From Siphonodentalium dalli (Eukaryota; Mollusca; Scaphopoda; Gadilida; Siphonodentaliidae): a stretch of DNA of 64,000 nucleotides. Position 1 is the first letter of the stretch; every line of letters begins with the position of its first letter. A model generated the notes under the pieces. That model saw nothing but the letters and a program-made list of their open reading frames with translations, was not told where the DNA came from and searched no databases. The DNA is taken from contig CP136066.1 of assembly GCA_032622095.1 (NCBI GenBank), forward strand, positions 96,927,319 to 96,991,318. Direction: 5' to 3'. Below, piece by piece: positions 1 to 11,129 of this stretch. The translations under genes and the position numbers were made by a program.

Positions 1-16
1 CGACTGGAGAGAATTA

Positions 17-38
17 TGACGTCACAAAGATGACGTCA
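17..38. promoter_or_regulatory. Two full CRE-like palindromes (TGACGTCA x2)
   Basis: TGACGTCA occurs at 17-24 and again at 31-38, and is repeated in the other units near 7789-7810 and 31008-31029. This octamer is the classical CREB/ATF binding site. Two perfect sites 14 bp apart are uncommon by chance, but no transcription unit is visible directly beside them, so the regulatory role is only a possibility. Confidence 0.25.
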
Positions 39-2859
39 TTGTCAGTTCAGTTTAGATGTAGGGTTGTCATGAGAACTGACGAATTCTGCGCATATTTCTT
101 AATTGTTATACATTTGTTTTCATTTAGGGCAATTCATCAATAGTAATTCTCAAAGAACAATACCCAAATTTACGGGAAAATGTTATTCCAGTCAAAGATG
201 GCTGCCAAAATGGCACCTGAAAATCAACAATTTTGCGATTTTCAAAAATATCATGTAATAGTCCTTCCGTTTGTTAGCGACGGCGAATTGTGAAAATTAT
301 GTGTTTACTTATTGCTTCCGTAATGTAGTGCACCAATTTTATTGTACAAAACATGTTCGATCTGTCAAAATTCCACTTTAGACAACCGAATTATAGCTTC
401 CTGACAAAAATCAATTCCGATATTGTAGCAATAGATATAAAGAAATGAGTGGAATTCAGTGATGGGAAAGAAATATTCGTGCCACATACGGAGTTATTGT
501 CACATTTCAACAGAACTGTTCAATTTCACCCAAGATGGCTACCAAAATGGCAGTCAAAATACAAAATTCAGTGTTCGTTACACCACCAAATATCGCCCTG
601 GCATTCCGTTATGCGGAATTAGGTTAATCGGCTACTTTTAGGTAAATGCGCATAGCTTTAATTTCTTATACAAATTAGCGATGTTCTATACGGCATACGT
701 GTCATTTCTTTAAATTTCCTGAAATTTAGTGAGGAGGGTGTTGAATAGAAAATCCAACTCACTATGTGAAATTAGAAAGTATCTTAGACCGACATCTTAG
801 CTTGGGGGACAAGTGTTACCATCCCAATGTCTAGCCTTATGTGTTATACATGTACTCTAAGCCAGAGTATTAATTGAGAAATATTGGTGGTTACCTTATC
901 AAATGGTAATTGATGATGCAGATAAGCGTTGGTGCCAGTTCTTGTCGTGACATATCAGTAGAAAATGCATAAATATAGATTATCATATAAGGTAGCAATA
1001 CACAATTGTTTATTATGATAGCTATGAAGTGGGATTGTACTTCTCAGCTAATCTTGGCAAGCAAGAAACAACACATCCTTGTTTATAAAACACAAACAAT
1101 AGTATAATTAATTATATGGCTGTCATTTGGCCTGCTTGTCTTACTGTTTGTTGCGCTGTAACCTTTAATTAAATTTGCACGGTAACACAATTTGAACCTC
1201 GTTTAATTTATTTAGCAGGTTTCAATCGCATTGATAACAACGGCAGCTTAAAATATATCCGTATAAGGGGTAGCGTCCCGTATCAAGCTTAAAGCGATAT
1301 ATTGTGATTGTGAATATCAGGTTCTGAAATCTGAATGATGGTATTCAACAAAGTAGTCCAACCACTTTCATAGCATATGTGGAGTTTTGAGACGTTACTA
1401 TAAGTTATTGACCTCCGATAACATATTTATTCAGTTGAAATGAACATTATCATACACCAGACTAGATCGCCGAAAACAGGCGAAATGGTGTGTTCTTGGC
1501 TTTCCTCGTGTTGAGTTAATTGGTGATAGCTACACAAAGTGATTCGCCAAATATAGGAAAGCTGCATTGGCATGAACACAGTAGGCTGGTATGGACCAGT
1601 GATAGTACACAGCCAACTAATATCCCATATTGATTTTTATGATTTAGGCATGTGAAGAGTTAATGAGACAATGCATTTCATTTTACATCAGTTCAATAGG
1701 AAAGTGATTCTTGGCAATGGTTATTATCGCATTGCCGGTCGCACTTGATTGGTGATTATTTTGAAGTTTATCGAAATCAACAGGGAATGCGCAACTGCTC
1801 CGCATATCCAACCATTCAGCTTAGATGATGAAAGAATGTGAATGGTAGACGCAATAGATACGATCCAAAATTGGACAGGCGATACTTATTATAATACTAT
1901 AATTCCTGTATCTTGACGAACTGTATGACCACACATTGGAAAACGGGTAAGGCGGTGGGAAACGAGTGAGGCGTCCTTTGGTAGTGACGGGTCTTCTGGT
2001 GTCATGTCATCAGTTTTATTTATTATGTCCAATATACTCTGGAATCCAGGTTCTAAATACTGAATAACATTGTGGGCAACGCAGTCCACTAACTTCTTAC
2101 AGCATAATGTGAAGTACTAGTTGGAGTTAATAACAGCTCGTGACGTGCCATGTTGATTCTGGGTTAGAACGTTATCATGAAACAAATGAAATGCGGAAAT
2201 GAAGGAAGTTGAATTAGCACGCGTAACTACGGAGGTGGTCACGGTTTACTATAATAATAATTGCACCTTTCAGATCATATTATATAGGCCGATTCATATA
2301 TATCCTAATGCCCCAAACTGTTCCAATTATATTCGACTAGGAGTTATCAGATCAGTCTGGCTATATCCCACAAATTGTATATACCATGCCGCATTCATGC
2401 ATCGTGATAATCTACCCCAACCAAGTGGCATATATAGAGTAACTTCAGCAGAACACGGTCATGATGATGCTATTGTACGAAGAGCTCCATACATGTTCAC
2501 GTGATAAGCAATCCAGTTTGGTCAGATAGACCTTAGTTTAAACAGTATTTATTCCATGAATTATACAGCAACAATATATATATGTTTAATCATAGACCGG
2601 ATTCGACATCAACTGTGCATGCTTATGTGAGTCATTTCCGGGAATTATTTTATATTCACCCCACCTAACGACAGCGTCTATATACACATTAGCGGTACTT
2701 GTATATGAGACAAATTAATTATATACACACATGTAGTTATACAAAAATATGCTAATATCGCTGTAATACAAATAAAATTCTTGCTTAAGTTCTAGTTCAA
2801 ATTTGTAAAGATCCCATCTTGGTCGACATATTAATGTATATGCGGAAATGTACCGGCAC

Positions 2860-4338
2860 TTAGTGTGAACTGATGACAAGAAGTTTAAGAATGAGGCAAT
2901 CATCAACATTTCTTCCTACACATATTTGCCAGAATGATGGAAGGGGGTGTCTGATTGTCGATTGTCCATTCCAATCACCAAGGGTATCCATACAAGGATT
3001 GATTTTACGAAGACTTTTCATGAATATTATGTCAGAAAACGTCCGTGTTGCCACGAAAAGCAGTACCTTGCTTTTTTCATTGGAGAATTCAAAGCGCCAC
3101 TTTTTACTATAGATGTGACAAATATTAAGAAGTCTGCGTAAGCCACCTTCAGTGAGAGAGAGAACAGTGATGTCATCTGCCGTTGTCGGCGATGCGCATG
3201 ATGTTGAACCTATATATAGGCCATCAGTTGATTTTGCAAGATCCGCAAGAAGCTCATCAATGAAGACTAGATAAAGGAAGGGAGACAAGATACCTCCTTG
3301 TCTTGTGCCTTGTTCGATGACAAATGATTCAGAAATATTTCCCTTATACATGACGTGACTCTGAACCTTTGAATACATAATTAGTTTCAATGTAAGACCT
3401 GTGACACCTTTCTTGTGTAATTTGTAAATGAGACCTTCGTGCCACACTCGATCAAAGGCTTTCTTTGAATCTAAAAATGCCGCATAGACACTTGATCCAT
3501 ATGCTTCTGCATACGCAAATGCTTCCTGTAGCTCGAATGTAGTTATCGTGCATCCCACGCCCCTTTGAAATCCGTTCTGTAAGCTGCTTGGGAAATTCTT
3601 AAACAATCGGCTTTGCCGAAGTCGTCGAAGAAGAATCGCCTCAAGCAGCTTATAGAGCACAGAGAGAAGTGTGATCGCACGATAACTATCAGGTACATGA
3701 GGTGGTTTTGGGTCGCCTTTGAATATGGGTACAATGAGGCCTTTTTTCATGTCAGGGGGAATATAGGCAAACCGCAAAATTTGGGAATAAAATATACATA
3801 AAATATCACATAATGCGGGCGGTGCATTAATAATATGTTCGTTCACTAGCTCATCAAGACCGCCCGCCTTGTTTGCTTTGAACTCCTTTATTGAGTCAGT
3901 CAATTCGGCCATTGAGACATAATTAGCGAAGTCAGGGATGCCACTTTCAGATTGGCTATCAGATAAAATTGTGTCAACATGTACACTGACTGCGTTTCCA
4001 AAAGTTGAGTTCGTATGTGATGAACATTTATATAGCTCAGAAAAATAGCTTTTCCACCCTTGGGCAATATGAGAAGGATCTCTGCACATGATTCCATTGA
4101 ATAACATTTCCGTACCGGGTGTGATATAACACCTGTCTTTGGAGTTTACAGCTTTCCAAAAGCGTTTTTGATCACTTTTAGCATAAGCTTCTACTCGACT
4201 CGCGGTATTTGAGAGGTAATTTTTAATGGTGGAACGTTGCACTCTGCGAAATTCACGCTTTTTATCCCGATAAGCTCGAAAAGCGTGGTTCGATGAGCAG
4301 CTGGGCTTCCCCTTCGAAATCTCTAATAAAGTAATGCT
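2860..4338 (-). pseudogene. LINE reverse-transcriptase domain, unit A (5' and 3' incomplete)
   Basis: A long open minus-strand frame encodes a non-LTR retrotransposon reverse transcriptase, which would copy element RNA at a nicked target. Counting from codon 4242, the pre-finger region includes FWKAV (28-32), the finger has YRAITLLS (187-194), palm motif A is FLDSKKAFD (256-264), motif B is TRQGGILSP (313-321) and motif C is ADD (355-357), preceded by Thr rather than an aromatic or Leu. After about residue 395 the frame no longer resembles a thumb domain and ends at 2860. There is no ATG: the codon that is ATG in unit B is AAG here, and the frame is open back to a stop just beyond 4338. No endonuclease domain is visible upstream. 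I read it as a dead, truncated LINE body carried along by the tandem duplication. The clade is not assigned. Confidence 0.85.
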
Positions 4339-4737
4339 TTAAATAATCATGAAAGGGTTAAAGATTTATTCAATGTTCACGCTGCCACTGGCCAAATGCA
4401 AAACTTATTCTCAAAATCTCATTTGCCAAGTGATTTCTTCATTCCAAAATAAATACAGAAACTATTTATTTATAAATAAAACCATTCGTGTTACGAAATT
4501 CCCATGCCACAGTTTCGTTTTAGCGGTCTTCATAATGTTAACACCTCCAACAACAGGACAGGTAGTTAACCCGTTCTATTTGCGCATTACTATTATTAGA
4601 TCATTTTATAGTTGTGCACCGCGATGCACAAACTGACATAAATATTTTAATAAACGTCACATATCCTCTGACAGTTTCGGTTCCAACGTTCCAAAACAGA
4701 TTATAAAACTGCCACCATGTGCAGTGAGTAATGCATA

Positions 4738-4950
4738 CAGTAATGCTCTAAATAATCGACTCCTTAACCACGGCAGAATTATGGGTAATTTTTTCGGGAT
4801 TTAGTCGGAAATATGGCTTGTTGCCATTCATCGGAAAGCTCTCACTGAGAGCTTTCGGTGAATGGCAACAAGCCATATTTCCGACTAAATCCTGAAAAGT
4901 TACCCATAATTTTGATGTGGTTAAGGAGTCGATTGTTTAGAGCATTACTG
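4738..4950. mobile_element. Fold-back MITE (CAGTAATG ends), unit A
   Basis: A 213-bp nearly complete palindrome starts CAGTAATGCTCTAAATAATC and ends with the reverse complement of that sequence. The arms meet in a short loop near 4843. Full-length fold-back, CAGT/ACTG termini and TA flanks in sister copies (22420-22421, 36045-36046, 36168-36169) point to a mariner/Tc1-type MITE; here the right flank is TT. The stem contains a TTAA at 4921-4924, the site where unit B took a 14.9-kb insertion. Confidence 0.8.
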
Positions 4951-5241
4951 TTGTTCTGCTTTAAAGTCATTTCTCTGTTGAAATATATATTGTGCTTGTT
5001 TGTTGTTGCTTTGGTTTCTTGTTATAGTTTATGGAATTTTGAATCATCTTATTTCTTGTTCCAATGGAGTTTGTAGTAATTTGTATGGGTCAGTTCTTAT
5101 TCACATAATATAATTTTTTGCCGATTCTATCAAGTATATAATTATATCTTTAGATTCCTTTTTTTTTAGCAGTGTAGATTGTCTTATAATTACTTCTTTT
5201 TTTTGCCTCATTTGAAATAATCTTTCCTGTTTTTCTTAATT

Positions 5242-5690
5242 TTATGAGATTTTTCCAGTAGGCCCACTAAATTTAAAGTATTGACATTTCTTAGTATATG
5301 CTAATTTGTCCACATTGTAGTTGAACTGAAATTCTTTCTGAATAGCTCGTATATCGGGGATTTCATTCCTCAATTTTGAGCAGTATATTGCGTATTTTAC
5401 AAATATGAGAATGCGCTTACTGTATAAGCTCGTTTTCTCTACAACCAACTGATCTTCCAACTAAAGCAAGTGGAGCGATATTTGTAGATTATATATATTT
5501 TTTTCGAATATCCAGTCAGTAACCTCACCCCATATAGTTTGTTTATGATTGGGCAATAATAGAATAATAAATGTAGAATTGTTTCTGTTTCGGATTTACA
5601 AAAGGAGCATCGATCATCATCTCAATTATTTTTGATTTTTAAAGCAACGGCTTTCATTTCTTCGCTTAGTTTGTAGATTTTATATTCGAG
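5242..5690 (-). pseudogene. LINE C-terminal relic with zinc knuckle, unit A
   Basis: Minus-strand translation gives DRCSFCKSETETILHL followed by a CP pair, the C-x2-C ... H-x(n)-C knuckle found at the C-terminus of many non-LTR retrotransposon proteins. After a frame change comes a stretch from about 5460 down to 5242 with SLYSKRILIFVKY and IPDIRAIQKEFQF, which resembles L1/Tx1-like C-termini. There is an in-frame stop just before the knuckle, a frameshift, and a stop between the two blocks, so it is non-functional. It is followed on the minus strand by A-rich sequence that could be its 3' UTR. It lies upstream of, and is unrelated in order to, the RT domain at 2860-4338, so it comes from a separate insertion. 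Confidence 0.65.
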
Positions 5691-5844
5691 GTGTTATCTT
5701 TTTTTCTCTGCTGTGTCATTTTGTTATGCTATTAAGTTATGTTGTCAAATTATTTGATGTTAGTTTTCTGTTTTCCCAAATATCCTTTCACTTTGTTATG
5801 CACAATCGCGAAGATAACAAAATAAATGAATGTGACATGTTCCG

Positions 5845-6720
5845 AGTATATATGTTACAGTCAGATTGTGAAACCAGTCATTTCGTGAAATGACTAAAAT
5901 TTTCAGTCATTTCGCGAAACCACTATGAGGGCCAGTCACTTCATGAAATAACTGAAATTTCCAGTCATTTCATGAAATGACTGAAATTTAGTTATATTCT
6001 TTACACAATCTGACTTATTTCAGTCAACTTGTGTAATTTCACTTGTATACTGCTATAATTCAAAAAATGACTGGGTGAGCAGTTTGATCTTAAGAAAACA
6101 CTTCTGAATTGTAATCACCTGATCAATATTAAGATAGACAAACTGTTTGATCTTAAGAAAATACTTATGAATTGTAGTCACTCGATTACAATTAAGACAT
6201 GTAGGTGAACTGTTTGATACTAAGAGAACACAATTGAACTGTGGTCACTTGGTCAGTACATGTATTTAAGACAGATCTTCCAGCTCATTTCCATTGTTGA
6301 TTCAGTTTATTGCTCAAACTACTATTCCTTGTCTACAATTAAAATGTCAGATAGTATAGAGTTTAGGTTCTGTAGTGATTTGTTTGAGAAGTACAGTAAA
6401 TGTCCGAAATACCTTATTCCCAAGGATGATTACTTTAAGACAATAGAAGAAATCAAACTATTTCAAAGTATATTTTATGTTTCTATTACATTTATGATTT
6501 ACTTTTATGAATAAAAATTAAATCAAGTCCTAATTTTATGTTCACAATTGAAGTCCCCGAACCAAAACTAGTATTCAGTCATTTCGTGAAATGTCTGACC
6601 ACTAATTTCAGTCATTTCATGAAGTGACTGGCTCTCACAGTGGTTTCGCGAAATGACTAAACATTTTAGTCATTTCAAGAAATGACTGGTTTCACAATCT
6701 GACTGTAACATATATATCTC
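5845..6720. mobile_element. Long-inverted-repeat element with sub-palindromes, unit A
   Basis: The two ends are inverted copies of about 140 bp (TTACAGTCAGATTGTGAAAC at 5854 and its complement ending at 6709). Each arm contains several near-palindromic blocks of the type AGTCATTTCGTGAAATGACT. Inside lie three degenerate ~65-bp tandem copies (about 6080-6250) and a short open frame (6260-6514). The structure is that of a non-autonomous DNA transposon with long structured termini. Flanking TATA-rich sequence hides any target-site duplication. Confidence 0.7.
6260..6514 (+). CDS. Small open frame inside the long-inverted-repeat element (unrecognised)
   Basis: An 84-codon open frame starts at ATG 6260; a second ATG at 6344 would give a 56-residue peptide beginning MSDSIEF. 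It is preserved in unit B (29480-29734) with one silent difference, but the repeats are too young for that to prove selection. The peptide is rich in Phe, Tyr and Lys and ends in a hydrophobic stretch. I recognise no family. It could be a remnant of the transposase exon of the parent element or simply chance. Confidence 0.2.
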   Translation: MYLRQIFQLISIVDSVYCSNYYSLSTIKMSDSIEFRFCSDLFEKYSKCPKYLIPKDDYFKTIEEIKLFQSIFYVSITFMIYFYE

Positions 6721-7356
6721 AGTTTATCCACCGCTCACTACGTCCATTGACTACATAAAGCCTGCCTAATAAACGTTACGTTTATTACGTCAATGTAGCT
6801 TTATTAGGTCAACGTAGCTTTATTAGGTTAGTACTACTTTTATGGCGTAATTTGATATGCAAATTGCGCAGGTAACTAGGGACGTCAACCGGCCTTAATG
6901 ACGTCATTGTGATTTCAGAACGTTTTTGTCGTGTATAATTCACTAAAATAATTCGAAAATGATATATATTTTAGCTCTAAAACATCTATAAATCCTCAGA
7001 ACAAGGTCTGCTTATAATAAATATAAAAATGCCAACGAACTATTTCGCTCTAGGCTGCATTCCGGTTTTCCCACGTCATGAATGCTAATTGGTTTGCTAG
7101 ACCTAATAAATGTAATGGCGTCATCGAAGTAACGAATGTTAAACTGAGGAAAATGACAGATTTACCTCACAAAAGGCAAGTTTTGTGCGATGGATAAATA
7201 AAATATGTAGCTAATGTCGTCGCTTAAATTGTTTATGTCCGTGAGGGGGATTTGAGCATCTATTGGGCGAGGCTCTATTCTATATATAATTGCCTTATTA
7301 GTTCTTTTTGGGTTATCGGGTGTGGTGGGTCTGGGTTGGGTGGGGATGGGCTATGG

Positions 7357-7615
7357 CTAATAATATGGTTTAATGTACTTTTTCCTGAGATCAGTAAGTT
7401 TGTTGCACTTCAAAATAACGTGATATTCGACTCCAAGGCCATTGTTACACAATTTACGCTTTCTACCTTGTGAACTTGTCCAACACAGGAGCCTGTCTCG
7501 ATAGGAAGTCGGTGATTCCTAATACGGAATTTCATCAGGCGTGAAACGACATTATGGTTGGTGTGTGAAATACATTTTCTGTGCCAAAGTCTGGCTTAAT
7601 TATTCTGTAAAATGC
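7357..7615 (-). pseudogene. LINE C-terminal relic (KFR..NHRLPIETGS block), unit A
   Basis: Minus-strand reading gives MKFRIRNHRLPIETGS, then in a shifted frame RKLCNNGLGVEYHVILKC and LRKKYIKPYY before a stop at 7357. This is the conserved C-terminal region of a widespread group of animal LINEs: a KFR..NHRL.IE.G block followed by an LC-x(n)-EYH/EFH...C zinc-binding motif and a R.KYI..YY tail. One frameshift separates the blocks. It is a third independent LINE relic on the same strand within the repeat unit. Confidence 0.65.
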
Positions 7616-10560
7616 CATCTTATTTGAATTCGCTATTCTTGCTGTCCATTCCCATTAGTAGAGTCGCTTATGTACTTTCGTGGGAATTTTTTGAACAAAT
7701 GTAGAGACTATTCTAATATGATAGGGTATCACTTACTTTGTCGGAAAAAGTTTGTTAGACTTCATGGGTCCGCGACTGGAGAGAATTATGACGTCACAAA
7801 GATGACGTCATTGTCAGTTCAGTTTAGATGTAGGGTTGTCATGAGAACTGACGAATTCTGCGCATATTTCTTAATTGTTATACATTTGTTTTCATTTAGG
7901 GCAATTCATCAATAGTAATTCTCAAAGAACAATACCCAAATTTACGGGAAAATGTTATTCCAGTCAAAGATGGCTGCCAAAATGGCACCTGAAAATCAAC
8001 AATTTTGCGATTTTCAAAAATATCATGTAATAGTCCTTCCGTTTGTTAGCGACGGCGAATTGTGACAATTATGTGTTTACTTATTGCTTCCGTAATGTAG
8101 TGCACCAATTTTATTGTACAAAACATGTTCGATCTGTCAAAATTCCACTTTAGACAACCGAATTATAGCTTCCTGACAAAAATCAATTCCGATATTGTAG
8201 CAATAGATATAAAGAAATGAGTGGAATTCAGTGATGGGAAAGAAATATTCGTGCCACATACGGAGTTATTGTCACAATTCAACAGAACTGTTCAATTTCA
8301 CCCAAGATGGCTACCAAAATGGCAGTCAAAATACAAAATTCAGTGTTCGTTACACCACCAAATATCGCCCTGGCATTCCGTTATGCGGAATTAGGTTAAT
8401 CGGCTACTTTTAGGTAAATGCGCATAGCTTTAATTTCTTATACAAATTAGCGATGTTCTATACGGCATACGTGTCATTTCTTTAAATTTCCTGAAATTTA
8501 GTGAGGAGGGTGTTGAATAGAAAATCCAACTCACTATGTGAAATTAGAAAGTATCTTAGACCGACATCTTAGCTTGGGGGACAAGTGTTACCATCCCAAT
8601 GTCTAGCCTTATGTGTTATACATGTACTCTAAGCCAGAGTATTAATTGAGAAATATTGGTGGTTACCTTATCAAATGGTAATTGATGATGCAGATAAGCG
8701 TTGGTGCCAGTTCTTGTCGTGACATATCAGTAGAAAATGCATAAATATAGATTATCATATAAGGTAGCAATACACAATTGTTTATTATGATAGCTATGAA
8801 GTGGGATTGTACTTCTCAGCTAATCTTGGCAAGCAAGAAACAACACATCCTTGTTTATAAAACACAAACAATAGTATAATTAATTATATGGCTGTCATTT
8901 GGCCTGCTTGTCTTACTGTTTGTTGCGCTGTAACCTTTAATTAAATTTGCACGGTAACACAATTTGAACCTCGTTTAATTTATTTAGCAGGTTTCAATCG
9001 CATTGATAACAACGGCAGCTTAAAATATATCCGTATAAGGGGTAGCGTCCCGTATCAAGCTTAAAGCGATATATTGTGATTGTGAATATCAGGTTCTGAA
9101 ATCTGAATGATGGTATTCAACAAAGTAGTCCAACCACTTTCATAGCATATGTGGAGTTTTGAGACGTTACTATAAGTTATTGACCTCCGATAACATATTT
9201 ATTCAGTTGAAATGAACATTATCATACACCAGACTAGATCCCCGAAAACAGGCGAAATGGTGTGTTCTTGGCTTTCCTCGTGTTGAGTTAATTGGTGATA
9301 GCTACACAAAGTGATTCGCCAAATATAGGAAAGCTGCATTGGCATGAACACAGTAGGCTGGTATGGACCAGTGATAGTACACAGCCAAATAATATCCCAT
9401 ATTGATTTTTATGATTTAGGCATGTGAAGAGTTAATGAGACAATGCATTTCATTTTACATCAGTTCAATAGGAAAGTGATTCTTGGCAATGGTTATTATC
9501 GCATTGCCGGTCGCACTTGATTGGTGATTATTTTGAAGTTTATCGAAATCAACAGGGAATGCGCAACTGCTCCGCATATCCAACCATTCAGCTTAGATGA
9601 TGAAAGAATGTGAATGGTAGACGCAATAGATACGATCCAAAATTGGACAGGCGATACTTATTATAATACTATAATTCCTGTATCTTGACGAACTGTATGA
9701 CCACACATTGGAAAACGGGTAAGGCGGTGGGAAACGAGTGAGGCGTCCTTTGGTAGTGACGGGTCTTCTGGTGTCATGTCATCAGTTTTATTTATTATGT
9801 CCAATATACTCTGGAATCCAGGTTCTAAATACTGAATAACATTGTGGGCAACGCAGTCCACTAACTTCTTACAGCATAATGTGAAGTACTAGTTGGAGTT
9901 AATAACAGCTCGTGACGTGCCATGTTGATTCTGGGTTAGAACGTTATCATGAAACAAATGAAATGCGGAAATGAAGGAAGTTGAATTAGCACGCGTAACT
10001 ACGGAGGTGGTCATGGTTTACTATAATAATAATTGCACCTTTCAGATCATATTATATAGGCCGATTCATATATATCCTAATGCCCCAAACTGTTCCAATT
10101 AAATTCGACTAGGAGTTATCAGATCAGTCTGGCTATATCCCACAAATTGTATATACCATGCCGCATTCATGCATCGTGATAATCTACCCCAACCAAGTGG
10201 CATATATAGAGTAACTTCAGCAGAACACGGTCATGATGATGCTATTGTACGAAGAGCTCCATACATGTTCACGTGATAAGCAATCCAGTTTGGTCAGATA
10301 GACCTTAGTTTAAACAGTATTTATTCCATGAATTATACAGCAACAATATATATATGTTTAATCATAGACCGGATTCGACATCAACTGTGCATGCTTATGT
10401 GAGTCATTTCCGGGAATTATTTTATATTCACCCCACCTAACGACAGCGTCTATATACACATTAGCGGTACTTGTATATGAGACAAATTAATTATATACAC
10501 ACATGTAGTTATACAAAAATATGCTAATATCGCTGTAATACAAATAAAATTCTTGCTTAA

Positions 10561-11054
10561 AGGCACGGTTGGCCTTAATTGTCGAAAATATTCATATTAG
10601 TTCCAAACACCGTAAACAGAAAAACATTAAAACGCATACAGTTTCGTTCATATATACCATGCTGACCATCGCGTAAACAGCATGCTATCATAAAGACTTA
10701 CTATATTTTACATAAGCAAGAGCCTGATTGTGTTACAGAAGACAGCACAGTGTCACTGGCTAATCACACACAAATGATATAAACGCTCTTTATTAGTTCC
10801 ATATCAGGAATTCAGCAACAAATAACGCTCTTTATGTTTACCATCATAATATAAACAAACACCAGAAAAGTTACTTTTTATGCTTTTGTTTACATAACAA
10901 TGGTCAAACAAATGACAATAACATACTGTTTGTGCGATATTTCTTATTTGTATACGGACAAAGTCGGACATTTTGATGTTCTTTCTGTTTGTGGCGGTTT
11001 CTGATGGGTGGAAATATTTTCACAGGATACCCACCGCCAAGGCCAACCGTACCT
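10561..11054. mobile_element. 494-bp TTAA-flanked MITE (AGGCACGG family), in unit B
   Basis: The element begins AGGCACGGTTGGCCTT and ends AAGGCCAACCGTACCT, a 16-bp inverted terminal repeat with one mismatch. TTAA lies on both sides (10557-10560, 11055-11058). The same place in unit A (2785-2788) and unit C (33776-33779) has a single TTAA and no insert, so the boundary is exact and the insertion came after the duplication. There is no coding capacity. TTAA duplication is the habit of piggyBac and also of Sola3. A TA duplication with one-base-longer termini cannot be fully excluded. Two further family members lie at 22772 and 26390. Confidence 0.92.
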
Positions 11055-11129
11055 TTAAGTTCTAGTTCAAATTTGTAAAGATCCCATCTTGGTCGACATA
11101 TTAATGTATATGCGGAAATGTACCGGCAC

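Larger units (their letters stand above)
1..7772. repeat. Tandem array, unit A (7,772 bp)
   Basis: The first complete unit of a direct tandem array. Its first base matches 7773 and 30992, and whole blocks realign at constant offsets (7772 and 30991) with only scattered single-base differences. The unit holds minus-strand LINE relics (2860-4338, 5242-5690, 7357-7615), a fold-back MITE (4738-4950) and a long-inverted-repeat element (5845-6720). The stretches 60-2780 and 6720-7350 show no gene that I can support. The array may extend left of the window, so position 1 is only an arbitrary phase of the repeat. Confidence 0.95.

Noticed and set aside
1889-2089. 66-codon minus-strand frame identical in all three units
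   Set aside because: Identity reflects the youth of the duplication; no start context, splice signals or family features support a gene.
2199-2504. 101-codon plus-strand frame repeated in units A and C
   Set aside because: Broken by a TAT to TAA change in unit B and has no recognisable family, so it is better explained as a chance frame in a recent repeat.
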